NCBI GenBank assembly: GCA_944363915.1
Contig: CALVVR010000014.1
Coordinates: 1-37,578 of the forward strand
Direction: 5' to 3'
DNA from: an uncultured Bacilli bacterium
GTDB lineage: Bacteria > Bacillota_I > Bacilli_A > RF39 > UBA660
Length of the DNA: 37,578 nt
Under the pieces are notes generated by a model. It saw only the letters and a program-made list of their open reading frames with translations. It did no database searches and was not told the origin of the DNA. A program made the position numbers and the translations under genes. The stretch's first letter is position 1. Each line of letters begins with the position of its first letter. Shown in pieces: positions 25,392 through 32,639 of the stretch.

Positions 25392-27834
25392 AGATAATAT
25401 AACCAACTCCAATTATAATAAACGATACTGAAATTATCTCTAATATATTATTTGAATTTTTTAATGTATTAGGAACATCCACTTGCTCATTAAACATATT
25501 AGCTTTAACAATTTCGCCATCCTCTTTTATTTCAAACCATATTTTTTCATCATTTAAAATATATCCTTCTGGTGCTTCTGATTCTAAAATATAAAATTTA
25601 CCAATCGGCAAATTTTGAATTATAATCTTTCCATTTTCATTAGTATAACCCTCAAAAATCTTAACATTATTTTCAGTATAAATTTCAATTTTAGTATTAG
25701 GTAAAGCTTTATCATTTATAAAATCAGTCTTAGTGAATTCTAACTCACCTTTAGGTAATTCATTATTTAAATAAAAAGTTTCATAAATAACTTCGGTATA
25801 TTGATCTTTATAGCTTAATTCAAATTCATAAACAGTTGGATTAATAAGATTATTATGATTAGATTTAATTTCCCTTAATTGATATTTTCCTAAAGGAATT
25901 AGTGAATCTCTTAATGATGCATAACCATTTTCATCGGTAATTAAAGTTGCTACTAGCTCACCTTTAGAATAATATTTTTTGCCTCCAAAAATAATATCTT
26001 CATTAGCTATTAGTTCAAATACTACTCCATCTAAATTTATTTTTTCATAATAATAAGTTCCGTCTTCAAAAACAATTTTCTCACCAGTTTTATATATTTC
26101 AACATTACCTTTTACTGGTTGATTTTCAAACTGCATTTCAAAAATTATTCCATAAGTAGAATCAGTAATTAGTTCAGCATTTTCGCCAATAGTAAACTCT
26201 TTAGATTGACTATTCCATAAATATCCATCTATATCTTGATCTACCTCTTCAAGTCGATATGTGCTAGAATTTAAAGGCAATGGTGTGAGTAAAATTCCAT
26301 CTTCATTAGTCTCAAAAACACATTGAACTTTATTAGTCGTTTGACAAACATATTCATTATTATTCACATCAAAGATTTTAAATTTTATTCCACCTCGTGC
26401 AATAACATTACCAGTTTCTTTATCAACTTTTACTACTTTAAGCCTTGCTTTCATTTCAGCATTTGAAAGCAATTTATAAATTGAATTTTCAACATTTTCA
26501 TCAATAACAACTTCAAAATCTTTTACAAATTCATGATCCTGTGTCCCTGTTTTTTGCTTTATTACATATATGCCATATTGCAATTTGGTACTTGCAAAAC
26601 CTTGGTCATCAGTAGTAATGCTAGTAACTTTTTGTCCATTTGACTTTAAATAAATATCAAATGTTACATTAGGTTCTCCAATCAAAAATCCAGTTTGGTC
26701 ACTAGCAAACACTTTAAATATTTTTAGCTCTTTCTCAATAACTTTCTCTACCACTTCGATTTGAGGATATAAATCATCTTTAGTTATTTCAAAATAATAT
26801 TTGGTATTATCTAACTCATATCCAATTGAAGATTGTTCTTCCAATAAATAATAATCACCTATTTTTAACCAAACATCACTTACAACATATTCGTTCTCGA
26901 TAGTCTTTAATTCACCGACACGAGTCCCATCAATTTTATAAATTCCATAAATAGCACCACTTAATGAAGCATCACCTTGAGGAATACCAATTCCAGTATC
27001 TGCGTCTATTTTTTTTAATGATACTTTCCCTAATAGTGTATTTACTTTAAAACTAAAATACACAGGATCTAAAGCTCCTGATGTTAGTAGTTTTTGACTA
27101 TCGCCACTCGTGTATACTAGTGCTACTTCATCTAAATATTGTTTCTTTACAAAACGCAAATCTATTTCGCCTAGTTTTTCTACTTTGAATGATAATTTAT
27201 TACCACTAATTTTTACATTTGCAATATTATTACCATAGACTTCATAATTGGATAAAACATTATTTTCATCAGTCAAAGTTACTGTTTCACCAACAACTGC
27301 ATCAATAGTGATTCCATTAAATGATGGTTTTTTATCGTGGTTTTTTATTAAATTTTCTATTTCTTTAATCTCATCACTTAAGTCAATATAATCACCTTTG
27401 CCATTTAATTTGGTATGATATTCATACTTAAAATCACTTACTTCTTCCCAAATTAGGGTTTGTGTGGCAGCTCTATATTCCATAGTTCCATGGTTTGGAT
27501 ATTCATATCCATAATAAGCATATAAAAGTATTTTTCTTATTTCTTCATCAGATAAACCTGATGCCCCAATTAAATCATCACTACCAACGTATTCATATTC
27601 AGTTATATTAGTTACTGGTTCAATACAATATGCGACCTTACCACTTACATCAAATGTTGAATATTGATGAGAATGATAATAGTCCGTTTTTGTTCTTTCA
27701 TAGTACATATCATCAACATATTTTCTGGTCAAAATTCCGTTTTTTGACAAAGCATATATGCCTTTTATTCCAAAAATAGACATAAATAGAATTGCTATTC
27801 CAATTAATAGCAATTTGTAATTCTTTTTCTTCAA
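25372..27834 (-). CDS. Thioester-domain surface adhesin with SpaA/Cna-B repeats
   Basis: 820 aa with TTG start 7 nt after AAAGGAGG. Signal peptide about residues 1-29. A TQXA thioester domain follows: Cys70 (VAYCIEP) and Gln125 (ATQTLIWEE) are the pair that forms the internal thioester. Then about five SpaA/Cna-B-like domains (starting near 274, 367, 455, 560 and 660; typical starts KVSLKKIDADTG, LKVVKVDKETGN, GELEFTKTD), in which Lys-Asn isopeptides are expected. The C-terminus has a sorting-like VPNTLK instead of LPxTG, a membrane helix (SFIIIGVGYIIY) and RKK. In ICEs such proteins help the donor hold the recipient. A terminator lies just before its RBS. Confidence 0.9.
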   Translation of the reverse strand: MKKKNYKLLLIGIAILFMSIFGIKGIYALSKNGILTRKYVDDMYYERTKTDYYHSHQYSTFDVSGKVAYCIEPVTNITEYEYVGSDDLIGASGLSDEEIRKILLYAYYGYEYPNHGTMEYRAATQTLIWEEVSDFKYEYHTKLNGKGDYIDLSDEIKEIENLIKNHDKKPSFNGITIDAVVGETVTLTDENNVLSNYEVYGNNIANVKISGNKLSFKVEKLGEIDLRFVKKQYLDEVALVYTSGDSQKLLTSGALDPVYFSFKVNTLLGKVSLKKIDADTGIGIPQGDASLSGAIYGIYKIDGTRVGELKTIENEYVVSDVWLKIGDYYLLEEQSSIGYELDNTKYYFEITKDDLYPQIEVVEKVIEKELKIFKVFASDQTGFLIGEPNVTFDIYLKSNGQKVTSITTDDQGFASTKLQYGIYVIKQKTGTQDHEFVKDFEVVIDENVENSIYKLLSNAEMKARLKVVKVDKETGNVIARGGIKFKIFDVNNNEYVCQTTNKVQCVFETNEDGILLTPLPLNSSTYRLEEVDQDIDGYLWNSQSKEFTIGENAELITDSTYGIIFEMQFENQPVKGNVEIYKTGEKIVFEDGTYYYEKINLDGVVFELIANEDIIFGGKKYYSKGELVATLITDENGYASLRDSLIPLGKYQLREIKSNHNNLINPTVYEFELSYKDQYTEVIYETFYLNNELPKGELEFTKTDFINDKALPNTKIEIYTENNVKIFEGYTNENGKIIIQNLPIGKFYILESEAPEGYILNDEKIWFEIKEDGEIVKANMFNEQVDVPNTLKNSNNILEIISVSFIIIGVGYIIYASRKK

Positions 27835-27852
27835 TTAAATTCCTCCTTTAAC

Positions 27853-27881
27853 AAAAAAATGTTAAAATTAATTAACATTTT
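27853..27881 (-). terminator. Intercistronic terminator/attenuator before the adhesin
   Basis: Perfect 10-bp stem AAAATGTTAA / TTAACATTTT with a 6-nt loop, followed by a U-run that ends right at the AAAGGAGG of the adhesin. The stop codon of the 27868-28572 gene lies in the 5' arm. Confidence 0.8.
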
Positions 27882-28572
27882 CACTTTTATACCTTTCACA
27901 ATTTCCTGAATAGCAAACAATGTCTAAATAATATCCAAGCGTTTTATTTGTCGTAGATTTTACTTCTATACAATTAAAGTAACGAATATCAACAGTATCA
28001 ATAAAAGCTATTTCAGTTCCAATTGCTAAACACTGTTCTTTAGTATCACAATCAATTCTTCCTTGATGAATGGAATACATAAAATGATTAGTATCTATTA
28101 TATTCTCATCAATCGGTTTAGTTGATCCCTTTTCTTCCTCTTCATTAGTTTCAATGATTTCATTTACTTCTTTATCATCATTAGTATTTTTATTAACTTC
28201 TTCCTTTTCTTCTTCAAATTCCTTAATACTATTTTTATTATCATCATTTGAAACTTTTTCATCACTAGTAATTGATTCATTATTTTTAATTTCGTCTTCA
28301 ATTATTGGATTAGTATTTACATTTTGACTATCATCTGTTTCTTTGTTTTCATTGCTTGGACTTTTAGAATCTTCTAAAATATTTGTGTTCATATCATTAC
28401 CAAGATCATCATTAATTTCATTATTATCTAAATCAGATGAATCTAATTTATCATTTATGTTGTTATTAGAATTTTTAGTTCTTTTATTATTAGTATTTAA
28501 AGTAAAAAGGGCAATTGAAAAAACAAGTACAATGACTAACAATATAACAACTATTTTTTTCTTATTTTTCAT
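27868..28572 (-). CDS. Membrane-anchored protein with acidic low-complexity linker and C-terminal Cys domain
   Basis: 234 aa from ATG 28572 (ATAGGAGTGATACT before it). N-terminal membrane helix (about 5-25), then ~130 residues of Asn/Asp/Glu/Lys/Ser repeats without structure, then a ~65-residue domain with four Cys (RIDCDTKEQC..., FNCIEV, IVCYSGNC). The disordered spacer would push the Cys domain through the cell wall. Upstream of the adhesin and sortase, it is probably a surface component of the transfer machinery. Family not recognised. Confidence 0.75.
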   Translation of the reverse strand: MKNKKKIVVILLVIVLVFSIALFTLNTNNKRTKNSNNNINDKLDSSDLDNNEINDDLGNDMNTNILEDSKSPSNENKETDDSQNVNTNPIIEDEIKNNESITSDEKVSNDDNKNSIKEFEEEKEEVNKNTNDDKEVNEIIETNEEEEKGSTKPIDENIIDTNHFMYSIHQGRIDCDTKEQCLAIGTEIAFIDTVDIRYFNCIEVKSTTNKTLGYYLDIVCYSGNCERYKSENVN

Positions 28573-28622
28573 AGTATCACTCCTATTGCCATTGTACAAT
28601 ATATTTTAATTTTTTACAAATT

Positions 28623-28895
28623 TTATAATAGATATTGTTTTAAATAATTTAAATCATTAATTAAATCTAATAAATTACATTTTATTTCTACTTTATCTTT
28701 ATACTGCTTTAATTTTCTTTCAAAGTACTTAGCTAATGTTTCAACATATTCGATATCATCTAATTTTTTAACAAAAAATTTTTTTACAGTCTTTTCATTT
28801 TTTTCATCTTTTAACGTTCCAAAATAAAAAAGCATATCATATATGCGATTAACTAAATTATGACTTTTAATGAAATTTATATAATTATTTTGCAT
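28623..28895 (-). CDS. Hypothetical small protein
   Basis: 90 aa, Lys/Tyr/Asn-rich helical protein, no domain recognised. ATG at 28895 overlaps the stop of the 130-aa gene (ATGTAATG). RBS AAAGGA is somewhat far (12 nt). Part of the same operon as the channel genes. Confidence 0.6.
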   Translation of the reverse strand: MQNNYINFIKSHNLVNRIYDMLFYFGTLKDEKNEKTVKKFFVKKLDDIEYVETLAKYFERKLKQYKDKVEIKCNLLDLINDLNYLKQYLL

Positions 28896-29287
28896 TACAT
28901 TTTATATTCCTTTCCATGAAAAGTTTCTTCTAGTTCTTCTAAAATTTCTTTATCAGAATCATCATAAGATACACCACTATATAAATCAATATTCTTTAGA
29001 TTTTTAAAAAACTCAATGATTTCATTTTTAGTTTCTTTATGATGAATGGGAATCAGCCATTTATCTATTACATAATGTAACCGATAAAGAAAATCTTCAG
29101 TCTTCATTAACAAATCTTCTATCGAAAAATTTTCGTTAAAATATTTTGAAAAATTACTATAAAACATTTCAAATAATTCTTTATCGTTTAGCACATCTTT
29201 TAACAGATCAACTCTTGTTAATGGAATATTCTCAATTTGTTTTTCATCTAAAATATTTTGAATATTTGATATAAATTCTTGCTTCAT
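28895..29287 (-). CDS. Hypothetical ICE protein
   Basis: 130 aa, acidic, helical, soluble. ATG at 29287 immediately follows the Maff2-like stop, 10 nt after GGGGT (the codon before, ATA, is 7 nt away). No family recognised; conserved place between the small membrane protein and the wall-protein genes. Confidence 0.65.
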   Translation of the reverse strand: MKQEFISNIQNILDEKQIENIPLTRVDLLKDVLNDKELFEMFYSNFSKYFNENFSIEDLLMKTEDFLYRLHYVIDKWLIPIHHKETKNEIIEFFKNLKNIDLYSGVSYDDSDKEILEELEETFHGKEYKM

Positions 29288-29526
29288 TATTTAAAATACC
29301 CCAATATCCAATTAACAAATTCAGTTGTCACTAACGCCAAAACACCTGCAATAATAGTTGTTTTAATTTTTCGATCATATGATGCTTTTTGATTATCATC
29401 TGAACTAGCCATCTTTAAAGCATAATCTTTAGCCACAAAAAAAGCTGTTCCTCCTATGACAAACAGTCTTAAATATCCCATTGCATCATTAATTAGTTTT
29501 AAAACACTTTCTAAAATTATCTCAAT
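29287..29526 (-). CDS. Maff2/TrbC-like small membrane protein
   Basis: 79 aa if initiated at ATT 29526, eight bases after GAGGAGG; ATG 29553 (88 aa) overlaps the methyltransferase stop as ATGA but places this RBS inside the gene. Two membrane helices (MGYLRLFVIGGTAFFVAKDY and IIAGVLALVTTEFVNWIL) separated by a short polar loop with DDNQKASYDRK. This is the pilin-like Maff2/VirB2-type profile seen in Gram-positive ICEs. Confidence 0.7.
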   Translation of the reverse strand: MEIILESVLKLINDAMGYLRLFVIGGTAFFVAKDYALKMASSDDNQKASYDRKIKTTIIAGVLALVTTEFVNWILGYFK

Positions 29527-29549
29527 AAAACAATCCTCCTCTTTTTTTA

Positions 29550-30350
29550 TCATTCTTTTCTTTCAAAGTTTAATTTTAGTTGAATTCCATTTTTAATTCT
29601 TCTTTTAATTACTTGACAATACTTTTCATTAATCTCAATACCAACCCAATGTCGATTTAAAAGTTCACAACTTAATAATGTAGTACCACTACCTGATGTA
29701 AAGTCCAAAACAAATTCGCCATCTTTAGTATAAGTTAATATTAAATATTCCATTAAATTCATCGGTTTCTGAGTCGGATGAAATATAGTTGACTCTCTTT
29801 CAAACTGAATTACATTTCTAGGATAGTTAGAATATTCTTGAATTGCCTCAATTTTATTTATATTTTTTTGTTCCTTTAAATAATCAACTGATGAACGTTT
29901 TACAGCTAAATTTACTTTTATTAAATCCTGTGGATAATAACACATCTTGTTTTTGGCATTAGCTACTGCTCCAGCTTTTGAAAATACCATTATATCTTCA
30001 TAACAACGAAGTGGTTGGCATTTGGAATTTTGAAATCCTGTAACTTGTGTTTTTAACCATTTCCAATCATAGCGATAAAACTTTTCGTTACTTTTTCTTA
30101 AACTACTGGAAAATGGTTCATTGCCAAACAATACAATTGCTCCATCATCTTTAATAAGTTTTAATAGTCGTTTCCACATTTCATTAAAAGGTATAATCTG
30201 ATCCCAACTATAATTAGTTATAGCATAAGGTGGATCAGTAATTATGGCATCGAATTTTGCATTTTGTTCTATTAAATAATCCATGACTTCTAAACAATCA
30301 CCTTTATATAACTTACCCAAATCTGTCGAATAAAATGGACATAACTCTAT
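29550..30350 (-). CDS. Orphan DNA methyltransferase (N4/N6, beta class)
   Basis: 266 aa. Motif IV DPPY (IITDPPYAIT, about residues 39-42) comes first and FTSGSGTTLL with the AdoMet-binding site comes last, which is the beta-class order for adenine or N4-cytosine methylation. Start: ATG 30377 has no RBS, while ATA 30350 stands exactly 7 nt after AAAGGAGG, giving ELCPFYSTDLGKLYKGDCLEVM, a typical N-terminus. No restriction endonuclease is adjacent. It probably protects the ICE in new hosts, together with the ArdC-like protein. Confidence 0.9.
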   Translation of the reverse strand: MELCPFYSTDLGKLYKGDCLEVMDYLIEQNAKFDAIITDPPYAITNYSWDQIIPFNEMWKRLLKLIKDDGAIVLFGNEPFSSSLRKSNEKFYRYDWKWLKTQVTGFQNSKCQPLRCYEDIMVFSKAGAVANAKNKMCYYPQDLIKVNLAVKRSSVDYLKEQKNINKIEAIQEYSNYPRNVIQFERESTIFHPTQKPMNLMEYLILTYTKDGEFVLDFTSGSGTTLLSCELLNRHWVGIEINEKYCQVIKRRIKNGIQLKLNFERKE

Positions 30351-30369
30351 CTTATCACCTCCTTTCAAA

Positions 30370-30834
30370 TTATTCATCTATTATTGTTTCGGATTTAAGA
30401 ACATCCAAATTAAATGCTATAGCTATTTTTAAAGCACAACTATTTCTAATAATTTTTAATCCATTACGAGATCTACCAATTATATTACTAGCTACATATT
30501 CGGTTTTCATATCACGAAAAACAATGCTAAAATATGCTTTTTCTTCAGCCGTCATTTTCTTGTTTATAATTGATATTTTATAAGAAATTTCATTATATTC
30601 TTTTTCTGCATCTATTTTCTTATCAAGTTTAAAATATGTATCATTATTAAAACTACGATCAACAAAAATTTGAGAGAAATCTTTAGCCGTTAATAAACAG
30701 GTTTCGCTCGATGATTGAAATTCTAATTTTTTATATTCTTCCATAAATTTAATTAACCGACATATAGTTTTATCCATATCGTACTTATTAATAAACTTGG
30801 TTGATAATAAACTTACTTCGTATTCATCATTCAT
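30370..30834 (-). CDS. Sigma-like/ArpU-type transcription regulator
   Basis: 154 aa. The C-terminal half MTAEEKAYFSIVFRDMKTEYVASNIIGRSRNGLKIIRN resembles the helix-turn-helix of sigma region 4 as found in ArpU/RinA-like activators of phages and ICEs. ATG at 30834 after AAGGAGGATATATC. It lies immediately after the terminator at 30852-30898, at the head of the long transfer operon, so it probably controls that operon. Confidence 0.72.
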   Translation of the reverse strand: MNDEYEVSLLSTKFINKYDMDKTICRLIKFMEEYKKLEFQSSSETCLLTAKDFSQIFVDRSFNNDTYFKLDKKIDAEKEYNEISYKISIINKKMTAEEKAYFSIVFRDMKTEYVASNIIGRSRNGLKIIRNSCALKIAIAFNLDVLKSETIIDE

Positions 30835-30851
30835 GATATATCCTCCTTGTA

Positions 30852-30898
30852 CAAAAAAAAATCATTTTTAGGGGATAAAAAACCTATAAATGATTTTT
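30852..30898 (-). terminator. Leader terminator before the transfer operon
   Basis: 16-position stem (one mismatch): AAAAATCATTTATAGG pairs with CCTAAAAATGATTTTT, loop of about ten, then U8. The U-run is followed within ten bases by the RBS of the regulator at 30834. The stop codon of the 60-aa gene lies in its 5' arm. Confidence 0.82.
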
Positions 30899-31066
30899 AA
30901 TTTTTATATACTTTAAATAATTAACAATATAACCGTAATTCTTTCCTTTATACATAGCATCATCTCGTTTTAATAAATAATTGTTAACTATTTTACCAAA
31001 TTTTTCCTTAATGTCAATGCTTTTTTTAAAATTAATCGTTTGCAAAAAGAAAATGAGTAAACTCAT
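30884..31066 (-). CDS. 60-aa leader-region protein
   Basis: Begins MSLLIFFLQTINFKKSIDIK; hydrophobic N-terminus, then basic (LKYIKIKNHL). RBS AAAGAAG. It begins about 22 nt after the predicted transcription start, and its stop lies inside the terminator stem, so a ribosome reaching the stop would open that hairpin. Could be a real small protein or a regulatory leader peptide. No family. Confidence 0.55.
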   Translation of the reverse strand: MSLLIFFLQTINFKKSIDIKEKFGKIVNNYLLKRDDAMYKGKNYGYIVNYLKYIKIKNHL

Positions 31067-31094
31067 CTTCTTTAAATTGATTGCATTTTACCAT

Positions 31095-31122
31095 ATTATA
31101 TCACTTGATTTTTTCTAGTCAA
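31095..31122 (-). promoter_or_regulatory. Main promoter of the transfer operon
   Basis: Minus-strand TTGACT (31117-31122), 16-nt spacer, perfect TATAAT (31095-31100). Just upstream (31128-31168) are two GTACGAAAA-type boxes with a GAAC motif between them (GTACGAAAAAGAAC and GAACGCAAAAAGTACG), possible operators for the XRE regulators. Confidence 0.75.
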
Positions 31123-31145
31123 TTACATTTTCGTACTTTTTGCGT

Positions 31146-31466
31146 TCATTTTTGTTCTTTTTCGTACATCAAAATTTTAGAAAAATATTCTTCATTATTA
31201 TTTAAGTCATCAACAAGCTTTTCATATTCTTTCATTGCATGGCTATTGTCTGTTCCATCATAAATTACTTTTTTAAAATTTACGTTATTTCCAGCAATTA
31301 AAAGTTCAACTACATATTGTACTTTTTCATTTTCTAATGTTTCAGCATTTATTTGTTGATAATATGCTATTACAGTAAAATTAGTAAATTCTTTGAATTC
31401 TTTTTTAATGTTTGAATTAACATTTATATTTTCTAAAAACTCTGACAAATTGTTTGAATAGTTCAT
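31146..31466 (-). CDS. Hypothetical protein next to the operon promoter
   Basis: 106 aa from ATG 31466, 7 nt after GGAGG (an upstream ATG at 31511 lacks an RBS). Acidic, soluble, with VVELLIAGNNVNFKKVIYDG and a short helical tail. Its end contains the repeat region upstream of the transfer-operon promoter. No family recognised. Confidence 0.65.
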   Translation of the reverse strand: MNYSNNLSEFLENINVNSNIKKEFKEFTNFTVIAYYQQINAETLENEKVQYVVELLIAGNNVNFKKVIYDGTDNSHAMKEYEKLVDDLNNNEEYFSKILMYEKEQK

Positions 31467-31580
31467 ACTGCCACCTCCAAAAAAATTTATCAAGATATTT
31501 ATATTATACATAAATATTAAATTTATTTAAATATATTTTAATGAATTTACGCATTTTGTTTACACCTTATTTATTTTAAT

Positions 31581-31892
31581 TCATGAATTTATAAATAATT
31601 TTTCATTTTCTTCAATAACAAATAAAAGCTTTTCAACATTACCTTTTCCTATATTTACTTTTGTCTCAAAATAAGAATTATTATAGGGTTTTAGATGCCA
31701 ATACAAAATCTTATTTTCTTCTATAATTCCTAACGAATAATTTTCCTTTCTTGTCTTAATTATTAAGCAATCTTTACCAAAGCCTACGTAATATTCAAGT
31801 TTTTTATATTTATTTATAATATCTAAAAAATTATCTTTTTCCATAAAAGCAACGGTTTCTTTAATTAATGGTTTTACTAAAAAATCTTTCAT
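31581..31892 (-). CDS. Hypothetical small regulator-region protein
   Basis: 103 aa, start ATG 31892 after GGAAAGTGATAAA. Alternating strands (KLEYYVGFGKDCLIIKTRKE, YSLGIIEENKILYWHLK) suggest a small alpha-beta domain. Transcribed away from the XRE gene at 31983. Function unknown. Confidence 0.62.
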   Translation of the reverse strand: MKDFLVKPLIKETVAFMEKDNFLDIINKYKKLEYYVGFGKDCLIIKTRKENYSLGIIEENKILYWHLKPYNNSYFETKVNIGKGNVEKLLFVIEENEKLFINS

Positions 31893-31982
31893 TTTATCAC
31901 TTTCCTATTATATTATTTTTTGTGGACACTAGTTCGTGTTTATTTTTTAAAAAAAACGATAAACTAGAAGTGGTGATGTTAG
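31893..31982. promoter_or_regulatory. Divergent control region between 31581-31892 and the XRE gene
   Basis: Contains an imperfect palindrome ACACTAGTTCGTGT (about 31926-31939) and a second AAACTAG. Minus-strand TATAAT (about 31907-31912) serves the left gene. A likely operator for the adjacent XRE repressor; the plus-strand promoter boxes are unclear. Confidence 0.4.
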
Positions 31983-32240
31983 ATGAATAATATTAAAACT
32001 CGTAAATATTTAGGAGAAAATATCAAGTATTATCGTTATAAATTAAATTATTCGCAAGAACAATTATCAGAGAAATGTGGATTTAGCAATAGATATATTA
32101 GTGACCTTGAAACTTGTCGTGCTAACGTGAAATTGGATACATTAACTAAAATAGCTGAAGTTTTAAAAATCGAAACATATAAATTATTAATGCCTACTGA
32201 TAATCTTCCACCTTTACCTAAACGTGTAAATACAAAATAG
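31983..32240 (+). CDS. XRE-family transcriptional regulator 1
   Basis: 85 aa; helix-turn-helix over about 10-65 (LGENIKYYRYKLNYSQEQLSEK, SNRYISDLETCRANVKLDTL). ATG after GGTGATGTTAG. Pointing away from the transfer operon at the regulatory end of the ICE, it is a likely repressor of excision and transfer. A terminator follows. Confidence 0.92.
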   Translation: MNNIKTRKYLGENIKYYRYKLNYSQEQLSEKCGFSNRYISDLETCRANVKLDTLTKIAEVLKIETYKLLMPTDNLPPLPKRVNTK

Positions 32241-32241
32241 C

Positions 32242-32268
32242 ATAGATATGATTTAATATCTATTTTTA
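32242..32268 (+). terminator. Terminator of XRE regulator 1
   Basis: 8-bp stem ATAGATAT / ATATCTAT followed by TTTTTATT, two bases after the stop codon. Confidence 0.75.
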
Positions 32269-32370
32269 TTATAGCATATAAAAATAGTTTTGCAACATTT
32301 TTTAGGCACGAAAGGTTGCTTATTTATTCTCAAAAAAATCATATAATATTTTTAAAGAAGGTGCTATTAT

Positions 32371-32607
32371 ATGAATGAATATCCAAACTATAATGCTAAT
32401 ATAAAAGCAATTATTTGCAAAAATGTCAAAAAATATAGAAAAGAAAAAAATGTCAAATTAATGGATTTAGCCGAAAAGCTTGATGTATCAGTAAATCATT
32501 TAAAAAGAATTGAGTCGCCTAATGATAGAAATAATATATCTCTTATAACATTATATAAAATATCAATTATTCTTGATACTAGAATAGATAAATTTTTTGA
32601 AGAATAA
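32371..32607 (+). CDS. XRE-family transcriptional regulator 2
   Basis: 78 aa, HTH over about 15-70 (VKKYRKEKNVKLMDLAEKLDVSVNHLKRIES). ATG after AAGAAGGTGCTATTAT; TATAAT at about 32341-32346. A second, independently expressed regulator, not a duplicate of the first. Probably sets the quiescent state or counters the first. Confidence 0.9.
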   Translation: MNEYPNYNANIKAIICKNVKKYRKEKNVKLMDLAEKLDVSVNHLKRIESPNDRNNISLITLYKISIILDTRIDKFFEE

Positions 32608-32611
32608 AGTC

Positions 32612-32639
32612 AAATAAACCTCATTTTTGAGGTTTATTT
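32612..32639. terminator. Bidirectional terminator between convergent genes
   Basis: Perfect 12-bp stem AAATAAACCTCA / TGAGGTTTATTT with a TTTT loop, between XRE regulator 2 (+) and the iron-sulfur protein gene (-), whose stop lies in the stem. Confidence 0.8.
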
